DNA of 64,000 bases from assembly GCA_023374045.1 (NCBI GenBank), contig CM041782.1, positions 185,770,925 through 185,834,924 of the forward strand. Reading direction: 5' to 3'. Below the pieces are notes generated by a model. That model was not told the DNA's origin. It worked only from the letters and a program-made list of their open reading frames with translations, and did not search any database. The number at the start of each line of letters is the position of its first letter. Within the stretch, counting starts at the first letter, position 1. Shown piece after piece: positions 34,616 through 44,597 of this stretch. Source of the DNA: Limonium bicolor. Lineage: Eukaryota > Streptophyta > Magnoliopsida > Caryophyllales > Plumbaginaceae. A program made the position numbers and the translations under genes.

Positions 34616-37600
34616 CTAAGAAGTAAACAATGACGGGTACCTCACCTTCATTTTATCTTCCAGCTCCCAAGTGGCCTCCTCAACGTCCTAGTTACCCTAT
34701 ACATCATGTACCTTGCCCAGCTCGGCGGGTAGATCAAGTCTGTAAGCTACCAGGCCGATCCGCTCCGTCACAACATAAGGCCCCACATATTTTGGGCTCA
34801 ACTTACCTTTCTGGCCAAAATGAAATACTCCCTTCATGGGGGATACTCTCAAAAATACCTGATCGCCCACGGCGAACTCCAGGTCACGTCTGCGCACATC
34901 TGTGTACGACTTTTGTCTATCTTGAGCTGCCTTCATGTTAGCCCGGATCTGGCGAACTTCTGCCTGAACTTGTTCAAGATACTCTGGTCCTATAATGACC
35001 GTCTCACTCGACTCATCCCAGCACAATGGCGTGTGGCATGGTCTACCGTACAAAGCCTGGAAGGGAGACATCTTGATCGAAGCATGGTAACTATTGTTGT
35101 AACTAAACTCGATCAGATGTAACTTATCAATCCAGCTGGTCTGAAAATCAAGTGCACATGCACGTAACATATCCTCAAGTGTCTGGATGGTACGCTCACT
35201 CTGACCATCTGTCTGTGGGTGGAACGCTGTACTTAGCTTCAGCTCGGTACCAAGCGCTTCCCGTGTGGATTTCCAATACCTCGATAAGAATCTGGTATCT
35301 CTGTCAGATACAATCGTTTTCGGTACCCCATGATGTCTTACAATCTCTCTATCGAAGACCTCTGCAAGCTTAGCCACTTTCCAGGTGTCCTTCATCGGTA
35401 TGAATCGAGCCACCTTGGTCAGTCGGTCAACAACAACCCAAATCATATTCAGACCTCCCCTTGTAGGCGGAAGCCCTACTACGAAGTCCATAGAAATGTC
35501 ATGGAACTTCCACTCAGGCACTGGCATTAGCTGTACCATACCACCAGGCCGTCGGTGCTCAAACTTGACCTTCTAACAAGTGAGACACCTCAATACATAA
35601 TCAGTAACATCCTTTTTCATGCCAGTCCACCAAAAATAACGTTTCATACCCTTATACATCTTAGAAGCTCCGTGGTGAATCGAAGTCGTAGAACAATGAG
35701 ATTCACTTAATATGCGCTCCTTCAAATCAGCGCTACCCCTTGGTATACACAGTCGGCCATTAAGCCTAATCAAGTCATCATCGTGGAGTCTGAAGTCGTA
35801 CTTCTGACCCTCGAATGTGCCATCAATAAGCTTCTGCCTGATCTCCAACATATACTGATCCGTCATCTAAGCACTCCGCAGCTCTTCAACTAAGCCAGTG
35901 TGAGAGACTAGCGAATGGAGAGAGTGTGCTTGGCGACTCAATGCGTCAGCTACCACATTTGCCTTACCCTCTTTGTACTGTAGATCAATGTCGTAGTCGT
36001 TTAGAAACTCAACCCACCTTCTTTGTCTCATGTTCAACTCCTTCTGAGTGAACAAGTACTTTAAACTTTTGTGGTCTGAATAAATTGTCACACTTACCCC
36101 ATACAAATAATGTCTCCATATCTTCAATGCGAAGACAATGGCACCCAGTTCTAAATCGTGGGTAGGGTAGTTCTCTTCATGCTTTTTCAGCTGTCGGGAG
36201 GCGTAAGCTACGACCTTCCCGTGTTGCATCAATACACAACCCATACCTCTGTCTGATGTGTCGCAATAGACCTCAAAACCATCTGGACCGTCTGGTATAG
36301 TCAGGACTGGTGCAGATGTCAGAGCATCCTTGAGACTCTGGAAAGAACTCTCACAGTCGACTGTCCACTCGAATGGTTCATCCTTATTCATCAAGGAAGT
36401 CATCGGCTTCGAGACACTGGAGAAGTCCTTCACAAACCTCCTATAATAACCTGCCAGACCGAGGAAGCTCCTGATATCGGTAACTGTCTTCGGCTTAGGC
36501 CAGGTGCGCACTGCATCAATCTTTGCCGGATCAACAGCGATCCCGGCCTCAGAAATCAAATGACCAAGAAAGGATACTTGGTTCAACCAAAACTCACACT
36601 TCGAAAATTTAGCATACAACTGATTCTTCCTCAATGTTTGTAACACATTCCTCTGGTGGCTTTCATGCTCACCTCTCGACTTTGAGTACACAAGAATATC
36701 GTCGATGAAGACTACCACTGACTTGTCCAACTGATCTAGAAACAAGCGGTTCATTAAGTCCATGAACTTAGCTGGTGCATTGGATAAACCAAACGGCATA
36801 ACCGTAAACTCATAATGTCCATACCTAGTTCTGAATGCTGTCTTCTCAATGTCGCTGTCACGGATAGCAATCTGATGGTATCCGGATCGTAGATCTATCT
36901 TGGAGAATACTGATGCTCCCCTCAACTGATCAAATAAATCGTCGATGCGTGGTAAAGGGTAACGGTTCTTCACCGTAACTGCATTCAGTTCTCGATAGTC
37001 AATACACAGGCGGAGACTACCGTCCTTCTTCTTCACGAAGAGGACCGGCGCACCCCATGGTGAAACGCTAGGGCGGATAAATCCCTTGTCGAGTAGGTCT
37101 CTCAGCTGCTCCTTGAGCTCCGTCATTTCTGCTGGAGCCATACGATAGGGCGCCTTCGCAATTGGTCCGGTACCCGGAACCAATTCGATCTCAAACTCTA
37201 CTTCCCGTGCTGGTGGCATGCCAGACAGTTCCTTAGGAAATACATCAGGAAACTCCGACACTACCGGCACATCAGAACTAAACTCTGGATCTCTCTCTAT
37301 GTCCTGGACATAGCAGAGGTATACATCACTCCCTCGTCGTAATTCATGATACATAGCCATGGCGGTGATGATCTGAGCCGAAGGCTCCCTGGGCCTCTAG
37401 CGGTAAGATATGGTAACCCCAGATGGACTCTGAAGAAGTAGACGATGCTTGGCACACAAGATTCTGCCCTTGTACCGCTCCAACCATTTCATCCCGACAA
37501 TCACATCAAAACCAAGTCCGTCGAACTCTATCAAGTCGATCGGAAACTCTTCACCTCTGATTCGTACAACCACATCTCGGTGGTAGCGGGTACACCTGAT

Positions 37601-37843
37601 CCGCTCTTTCGACGGGAGAGTGACTAGGAAGTCTGGCATCTCATCACCGTCTAACCCCAGCCTCTTCGCAAAGGATAGCGAAATAAATGTATGTGAGGCT
37701 CCGGAGTCGAACAAGATCGAAGCGTCCACGCCATTCACTGGAAAGGTACTGGTGAGGATTGTGCCGCTCTTGCCGGCTTCTGCCTCATTGCAGACACTCA
37801 GTATACCTCCCGTTCCGAGAGCACAACCTAATTCATTGGCAAA
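34616..37843 (-). pseudogene. pol: Ty3/Gypsy pol of element B (protease, RT, RNase H, integrase)
   Basis: This is one reading frame of about 1,075 codons, broken by TAG stops at 37397, 35867, 35573, 34697 and 34688 but not by frameshifts. The aspartic protease has LFDSGASHTF near 37708. RT (ORF 37360-35867) has [21 protein letters not shown] and the catalytic FIDDILVYS. RNase H has [15 protein letters not shown] and [11 protein letters not shown]. The integrase zinc domain is at 35866-35573 (SIHHGASKMY ... RCLTC). The core (35539-34697) has MDFVVGLP, SDRDTRF and GQSERTIQTLED, giving the D,D,E triad, then a KYVGPYVV GPY module. After KVHDV the frame jumps to DVEEATWELEDKM, the last piece of a chromodomain, so about 50 residues are missing. 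Upstream the frame opens after an AG acceptor-like site at 37844-37845. Its translation route relative to gag is unresolved. Confidence 0.93.
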
Positions 37844-38009
37844 CTAATAAGTACTGGATAACAACACGGTTGATATACTTCAGCAACTCCACTCTATTCA
37901 TTAACACATTCTCCTTACAACATTGTTGGTTTACACTATTAACATAACTTAACACATATATAACATCCTTAATATACACCGGCTTAACATATTACACAAT
38001 TATAAGGCT

Positions 38010-38767
38010 TTAAAACTGTCTGAAGGTCAAATTCAAACGTCCGGGTTTCATGTGTGTGGCATTGATTACTGTCGACGCTGCGGTATTCAGTTTGATCTTT
38101 CTGATGCCATGATATAGCATCCTTGACTGCCCACCCATGATTAACACATCTCCTGACTTTAGTACTAACTTCTTTGCGAGATCAGCACGCTTCTACTCGC
38201 CATATATAAATACTGTGGTATCACCAATGGACCAAGACACCACGGGTACTCCCTTACTTAGAGACTCGGGTGACTCGTCCTTATCTTGGTGTAAACCTAA
38301 TCGTCCACCTTTCTGGTAGAAGTTCACAATACACAAATCTGCTTTAACACTTGGAATTGTATCCGTTTCAACTTACTGAGCAATTCCCACGGCGTGGTTA
38401 ACGACCGTAAGGAACTCCTCAGGTATCATTGGTACAATTGCTCCGTCTTCAGCTCGCACTTCTTGATATGTCTTTGTGTAAGGATTCCAGTCCTTACCCA
38501 TGCACATCATCTTCAATTTCATTCTTGATCCGCTCGGGTATTCAGGTGTGTAGAAACCTCCAGGTGTTGCTCCAAGTTCATTGCATCATCTGATGATATG
38601 GACTTGTGCTTCCGGTGTCAGGTATCCATTTAAGAGTATCATACCTGGCTGGATAACCTGACATTGCTCCATTGGAAAGTCGGTGATGTTGATGGTGGTT
38701 TCTTCAGGGTTTGGTGTGGGTGGGATTGGATAACATATATTGAAGGTTCCTTTAAGTTTAGAATTAC
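38010..38767 (-). pseudogene. AlkB-family dioxygenase domain inside element B
   Basis: AlkB enzymes are 2-oxoglutarate/Fe(II) dioxygenases that remove methyl groups from bases in DNA or RNA. The segment is one frame of 252 codons plus a terminal stop (38010), with stops at 38586 (TGA), 38373 (TAA) and 38193 (TAG) and no frameshift. Visible features in order are ITDFPMEQ..VIQPGMILLNGYL near the start, CIVNFYQKGGRLGLHQDKDE with the HxD iron ligands, PVVSWSIGDT, LKSGDVLIMGGQSRMLYHGI with the distal His, and RLNLTFRQ, the RxNxTxR motif at the C-terminus. The core resembles bacterial AlkB and plant ALKBH1-type proteins. It lies between gag zinc knuckles and protease, which is not a normal Ty3/Gypsy position. 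A GT-AG intron (38768-38896) joins it in frame to gag. Family assignment is strong; the fusion and any role are inferred. Confidence 0.9.
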
Positions 38768-38896
38768 CTAATTAGGTGACTTTCACACTATACTTTAACT
38801 CTTTACTCACATGTTAATACACTTGGACTCACTAACACATACATGCATGAAATGCGGTATGCAATCACTTATTTCACTCGACAGTTTAGGCGGTAC
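38768..38896 (-). other. Predicted intron joining gag to the AlkB domain
   Basis: The donor is CTAG|GTACCG at 38896 and the acceptor CTAATTAG| at 38768. Exon 3 ends with one spare base and the AlkB exon supplies the two needed to keep frame (GGT, then NSKLKGTF). Without splicing, gag stops three codons past the donor. Confidence 0.6.
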
Positions 38897-39238
38897 CTAG
38901 TCTAGTAGAGGGCCCTGGCGCCTCAGACCGGTCCACCATGTTCAGGGTGGCCTTGCTAGGTCCCGACCCTTTCCCCTTCTGGGAATCAGTGTGCCTCTGA
39001 TCTGTGGGTGGCTGGTTAGCCGTCTTCGGGCCATCAGTAGCTGCTGTGGCCTTACCCTTCCTCTGCCCCTTGGGCTTGTTGACTCTGCTGTTGGGGTTCC
39101 GGTAACACTCGTAGTCACGGTGACCCCACTTCTCGCAGTAACGACACTGCACGTCGTTTCCCTTGCAGTCCTTGCCGGGGTGGTCTCCGTTACACCACTT
39201 ACAGTAGTAGTGGCGCTCCGGTCCAGAACCCGTGCTAG

Positions 39239-39321
39239 CTGCTATCACAATACACAATCAATACTTATTTCACAATTTAACATCATACACTTCAACTTGT
39301 CACACATGATTAAGTAATTAC
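39239..39321 (-). other. Predicted gag intron 2 of element B
   Basis: This 83-bp gap has donor AAGG|GTAATTAC and acceptor GATAGCAG|. It splits a GCT codon after one base. The equivalent gap in element A is 7534-7617, also after LRS.PPK and in the same phase. Confidence 0.75.
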
Positions 39322-39583
39322 CCTTAGGTGGGTAAGAGCGTAGGGGTTTTGCCGCATAAGCATATGTGAGCTTCAATGGCTCCTCAGCTGTGGTGGTTTG
39401 GGCTTGGCCCTTGTCACCCTGGTGCTGACTCTTCTGGGGCTGGGGATAAGGTTTCTTTTTCTTCTTTCCTCCCCCGTACCCCTGCAGACTCTGGCCCTTG
39501 CTCGTGGCCTTGCGCTTGTGCGCATTCTCCTCGTCCCTCAGACGGACGGTGATCTCAACCTTAGCAGCGGAATGATAGCACTC

Positions 39584-39687
39584 CTGAATTTTGGATGTCA
39601 TTCATGCCCCGCAAAACATACTCACAAACTCACATTAATACTCACTTATTGATTACACTTATTCACATCACACTGGATTCTAATTAC
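39584..39687 (-). other. Predicted gag intron 1 of element B
   Basis: This 104-bp gap has donor TTGCAG|GTAATTAG and acceptor AAATTCAG|, between codons of TTLQ and ECYHSAAK. Element A has the equivalent gap at 7122-7200 before ECYDAAS. Confidence 0.75.
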
Positions 39688-40563
39688 CTGCAAGGTAGTA
39701 TACTCAGCTGGCCCCATCCCATAGCGAAGACGGTGGCTGAGACCGTTGTAGAAACGGTTTACCAGCACCCGGTTCGAGTATCCCAGGTCCGGTAATAGGT
39801 GGATAATACCGGTGAATGCAGTGTAGTACTCATCAACCGACATCTTGTCCCCCTACCTCAGACTATCCAGCTCCAGGCGCTTGGCCTCTTGAACATGCAC
39901 AGGGTAGTATTTGGCTCACAGTAGAGCTATGTACTCCCTCCAACCAAACTGAGGATCCGCCATCCGGTCCTCTCTCACAAGCTTCCACCAACTCTGTGTC
40001 GAACCCTTCAAGTAGTAAGCGGCAAGACGGACCTTGGCACCAACAGGCACATCCAAGGTCTCGTAGGTGGTTTCCAACTCGGAGATGTACGCCTCCAGCT
40101 TACGTGGGTCAGTCTCCCCATGAAACGACGGGGGTCTCAAGTCTGCCAATGCCTTGACCCAGTTGGTCTCTCGTGGCGGAGGCGGTGGTGGTTGAACTTC
40201 GGGCTGTTGCCCCTGCTGAAATGCAGCTACAAGTTGTGGGACCATTAGGGCTACGGCAGCCGCTACAACTTCGGCCATAACCTGAGCCGTAGTATTCTCG
40301 CCCTGGTCATCCGTATCTCCAGTACCGCTTCCGCGGCCTCTACCTTGTGCTCTACCTGACATCTGTATTCAAACGAACACTTATTAGCATTATGCTTGCA
40401 CACTTATCGGTTCCAACGGTTGTAACGTTTCCCGACAGTAAGGCATTTCCACACTTGGTTAGTGGTTAACCTCTCCATAATTGCTCACTTAGGTAACTGT
40501 AGTTAGGTTTCCTAACTCGGTATATTCCTAAGCTCCGTATTCTAGTCATCAGAGCGGTACTTC

Positions 40564-40575
40564 GCTCTGATACCA
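40564..40575 (-). promoter_or_regulatory. Element B primer-binding site
   Basis: The minus strand reads TGGTATCAGAGC five bases after the 5' LTR end, the iMet-type plant PBS. Confidence 0.92.
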
Positions 40576-41932
40576 CTTTTTGTAACACCCCTACATCGAA
40601 CTTCACAACTAAATGAAATCGCAGCGGAAATAAACAACTAAACATTAACTAACGCTTCGGTGCTACAACGCCGTCAACCACCCACGTGGTTAACAAGGCA
40701 GAATAAATACAAGTGTACCGGTCTGATGATCAGACTCCCGAGCATAGAACTAAAACCATAATTACATCATATACAATACCGAGTATTTAATTACATTCCT
40801 TTTTTGTAACTGCCAATATTCCGCCACAGTAGTATCAACGGAACCAAAATTATAATGCCACGGGAGCACAGGCGCATCCCGGGCTCAACATCCAAAATAA
40901 CCAAAAGTACAACTGCAGCCTAGAACCTACAGCCACTCTGCTTCCTCGATCCTCATCCTGCAGTAAAAATATGGAGCCCCCGAGGGGGTCAGCAACCCTT
41001 GGCTGGTATGGTTAACGCGCAGCCCATCGCCTACCGGGATACGCGCAACTAATTGTCATGATAACATGGCATTCATTTAAATCATAACATAACATACGGC
41101 ATAGCATCATTATTGCATAGTACATCATCACATACAGTGGATATTCTTTCCACAATAACAAACCAAGAAGGTTAAACAACATAAGAGCCTAGAGAATGAT
41201 TCACCCTCATGTTAAGCTCGTTACACACACTCATTACCGTTATGTTATTTGAATGAGTAACTTAAGTCATAGATGGTTCGGGTATAGTGACCCGAACACA
41301 CCACACAAACACATGTTCCCACTAAACCGATCAAAAGTCAGAATAGGTAAGCTTTGGAGGAAGCTAGCGGGAGATCGAACGCCAAATTGAGGAGAACAAT
41401 CTTAACAACATAAGAGTCGAATCTGATTCAGATATCTACTCTTAAACTTACATGCATGACCGGACAACCGGATTCCTCACTTCCTAGTTAGCACTTGTTA
41501 GAAGTTCATGGTGGAACTTAACAAACAATACACAACAGGTGGTAAGTCATGTTAGACACACACAAGGGAAATGAGTCACATCATAACATCACAATAATAT
41601 GAACAACGGTAAACTCATTACATGTTTAAGTCTTATAACGTCATAAACATACAGAAAAACAAACAACACACAAGCCGGTGTAAACCGGTAGGCAACAGAC
41701 TGCAAGAAAACCATACCTTGGTCCTTGCTTCGATTGATTTCCACCGTAGGTCACTCCTATACATGTTTAAGAATGTCGGTTAATTATTTACTTAACCTCA
41801 ACTTATTAAATGTTTAACATGATTGTATGACATGTTTTAGTGCCCAAACTAATCCTTCATCACCTACATTATACCCTAGGGGGTTAACTACATTTGCCAC
41901 ATTCTTTACTGTTTTTTTTTATAAATTTGGTC

Positions 41933-42325
41933 TGTCCGACCCACCGTTCGACCCACAACTCGGTCGGACCCTTCCAGTGATTCTCGGGTTTGAAAAACTT
42001 AACTTGTCCGACCCAACCATCTGGGTCGGACCATTCCAGAGATTTCATCAACCTTTGAACATACACGTCCGACCCATGTCCAACTCACTCGACTGGGTCG
42101 GACCATTACAGAACATTTACCGCCTTACAAAACACCCACGTCCGACCCACGTCCGACTCACTCGACTGGGTCGGACCATTCCAGAACATTTTCCGTCCTT
42201 CAAAACATGACCGTCTGACCCATGTCCGACCCAAGTCCTCTGGGTCGGACCGTTCCAGAACCATTTACTGGCGTCTAACAGAGGCTGTCCGACTCAAACT
42301 TGGGTCGGACCCCTGGGTCGCACGC
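41933..42325. repeat. GTCCGACCCA / TGGGTCGGAC array, second copy
   Basis: This is the counterpart of 13937-14326 with a few substitutions and small indels among the paired motifs. Some changes hit one arm only (for example GTTCGACCCA), so pairing is not perfectly preserved. Confidence 0.85.
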
Positions 42326-43962
42326 CACCAAAACTTGCCCAAACTTTGTCAAATCTTCACCAAACTTCTCCTTAAGCCTCCTAATGTTTTCTAACATCAT
42401 TTGGTACACTTAAACCCTCATACAACATCCATGAAATTCATTTTCTATCTCCTTAAACACTTACTCATTTTATACCGAAATTACTAACACTTATGATATT
42501 TTCTCCTTGGTTTTCTAAGTGGTGTTTCATACCTATGATAACCACTATGCCAATAATGTTTCCTCACCACTACTACATCATCTCCCAAACATCTTTTCTT
42601 TCTAAACAACTTCTAAAACATCTTTACAAGTTTATAGATTCCCATGCAACAAATCACTTCATCACTTTTTCACTAACAATACACAAGTCCTAAATGCAAT
42701 CTCACCATGATCATGAAATGTCCCAAAGCATTCTTTTGCATTGTAAATCCTCTAAAACATTGCCTAAGCCCTTTTTACATCTTTAAACACCTTAATGCAT
42801 GCTTCTTTCACTAGGAAGCACTTAACCATTCTAAACATTTATTAACTTATCAAACTCATTTTAAACCCTTAGAACTTCTTGTTCATTATCTAAATTTTGA
42901 CATAGGTTCTCCTAGAACATTAGTAACCCAAAACACATTGTTTTCACCATCAAACAACCATGAACACTAAAATCCATCAAACACATTCTTATACACAAAC
43001 TTCACACATTTAGCACTACATCACAATATAGTGCATAATCTAAATTGCATGGCACTTAGGCCCTTAAATAACATGGGTCTTAGGCCCTTAAGATGCATAA
43101 ATCATAAACACTGAATTTCCACAATATATTTGCCTTTATCCTGCAAATACACTCAACAATACATATGCCTTTTACTAAGCCCTTGAGAGCATTCTTCTAA
43201 GTCATTTCCCATTGGCTACTTAAATCATTTTCATAAGCGATACAAGCTCTTTCCTCCTAAGACTTTAAACCACATTAGGTTAGCATATTTACCTCTTTTC
43301 CTCACAAACTTCTTTCTTGTTTCCTTGACTAAATTGGCAAGGCTTTTGATTGTTTGTAAACTTCTAAACATTATACAAGCAATATAATGAGTATTCAAGC
43401 TTTAAGCTTCATCTCATTGTAAACCCTAGATTATACATTGTTTTAAAAACATTAAGATAGTTGTTTTACCTTAGAACTTGAAGAGAGTTTGAGTATATAT
43501 CAAGAGAGGACTCCACCTAGTCCTTGAAAGGTTGGAATGAAGCTAGAACAAAGCAATACAATAAGCACCATTAAGGGTGATTTTCGGTCAAGATAAAAAC
43601 ATGGAGGAAACATCATTTTTCTTTGAGATTCCTTACCTAGAAGCAAAAAAGATCAATAATATGTAGAAGTATAAGCTTAAGCTCCTTCAGTGGCGGAACT
43701 CCATGGCACCGAAATGGTGGTCTTGAAGTTTTGAGAAGATAGAAATGAAGAGCTTGATGAGAGGAAGAGAATGGTGGTGTTTGTTTTTGATTTGGTTAAG
43801 TGAGCTAGGAATTACAAGTGGTCAAAGATGGGATTGTGTGTGGTACTATTGCAAATCGTGAATGAAGGAAAGAGGAGAGGTTGAAGAAGACTTGGAACCG
43901 TGGGAAATGAAGAAGAGAAATGAGAGAATGAGATAAGTGAGTTTGTTTTGGTTTTTAGAAGA

Positions 43963-43970
43963 TATTTATA
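43963..43970 (-). promoter_or_regulatory. Predicted TATA box of the B 5' LTR
   Basis: TATAAATA on the minus strand lies about 620 bp into the LTR. A leader rich in CTTCTTC follows. This would be the promoter for the genomic RNA of B. Confidence 0.55.
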
Positions 43971-44597
43971 CCTTAAAGCAAATAGTAACTTAAGAGTCAT
44001 CTTTATTTACTTCACAAGTTACAAGAGTGGTGAGTCACCACACTTAAAAACCGGCCCCTATTATTATAACAAGGGTATTTTAGTCTTTGATGACTCATTT
44101 AATTACTTATAATAACATATGTTACAAACTAGCTTATTAAAGTTACTATTCATAAAAACAAGGCACATAGAAGTGAAATTTTTGATTTCCCATTGATATA
44201 GACTTCTAAATGTGATATTATATAGTACATATGTTAATTAAAGAGTAATGATGGACATTTAGCCATTCAAAACTCATTTACAAGACAATTTTTCAAAAAT
44301 GTGCTTTAAGACTCCTTAAAGCACATTTTGTGTTTTAACTTGTTTTCAAGCTTGGTTTTCTTTGCTAATTGGTTTAATATGTTCATTAGTGTATAAATAA
44401 GGTCTTGGTATGTTCATTAGGTCTTAACCAAGCTTATCCAAGCTTAGAGCACATTTTGGCCTTTATTGACCTTAAAGCACATTTTGTGTTTTCTATCGTT
44501 TAAATTGTTTACTAATGTTTCTAAGACTCTTTTTAGTCTTAACATACCATATTTAAATGTTTAAACAACATACTAAGGTTTGGGGTATTTCAGTTTT

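Larger units (their letters stand above)
38897..40362 (-). pseudogene. gag: gag of element B, three exons
   Basis: This encodes the capsid/nucleocapsid. Exon 1 (40362-39688) starts MSGRAQGRGRGSGTG, is Gly/Arg-rich, and contains the gag domain with ETNWVKALADLRPPSF and SWWKLVRED. It has stops at 39916 (TGA) and 39853 (TAG). Exon 2 (39583-39322) begins ECYHSAAKVEITVR and is Lys/Gln-rich. Exon 3 (39238-38897) has two zinc knuckles, CKWCNGDHPGKDC and CRYCEKWGHRDYEC, then a Lys/Pro/Thr-rich tail. Introns 39584-39687 and 39239-39321 have GT-AG ends, and removing them keeps a single frame. Exon borders match those of element A's gag at two places. With the AlkB exon the predicted product would be 678 residues, ignoring the present stops. 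Confidence 0.88.
12586..44592 (-). mobile_element. Element B, Tekay/Del-like chromovirus carrying an AlkB domain
   Basis: The element reads on the minus strand. Its 5' LTR is 40581-44592 and its 3' LTR is 12586-15520 plus 33232-34304 (about 4.01 kb each). The target duplication GTTTT is at 12581-12585 and 44593-44597, with an empty site at 2793-2797. Without nested element C it is about 14.3 kb, with a 6.3-kb internal region. Gene order is gag, AlkB domain, protease, RT-RNase H, integrase, chromodomain remnant, which is the Ty3/Gypsy order with one extra domain. The ORFs carry point stop codons but few indels, and the LTRs differ at few positions, so the copy looks fairly recent and now dead. 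Confidence 0.95.
40581..44592 (-). repeat. Element B 5' LTR
   Basis: This uninterrupted 4,012-bp LTR reads TGAAATACCCC...GGGGTGTTACA on the minus strand. It shows the empty site of element C (43513-43517). Confidence 0.95.

Noticed and set aside
38010..38767. AlkB segment as a free-standing host gene
   Set aside because: It lies inside element B between gag and pol on the same strand and has three internal stops. It has no start codon of its own at the homologous N-terminus, and it joins gag in phase across an intron.
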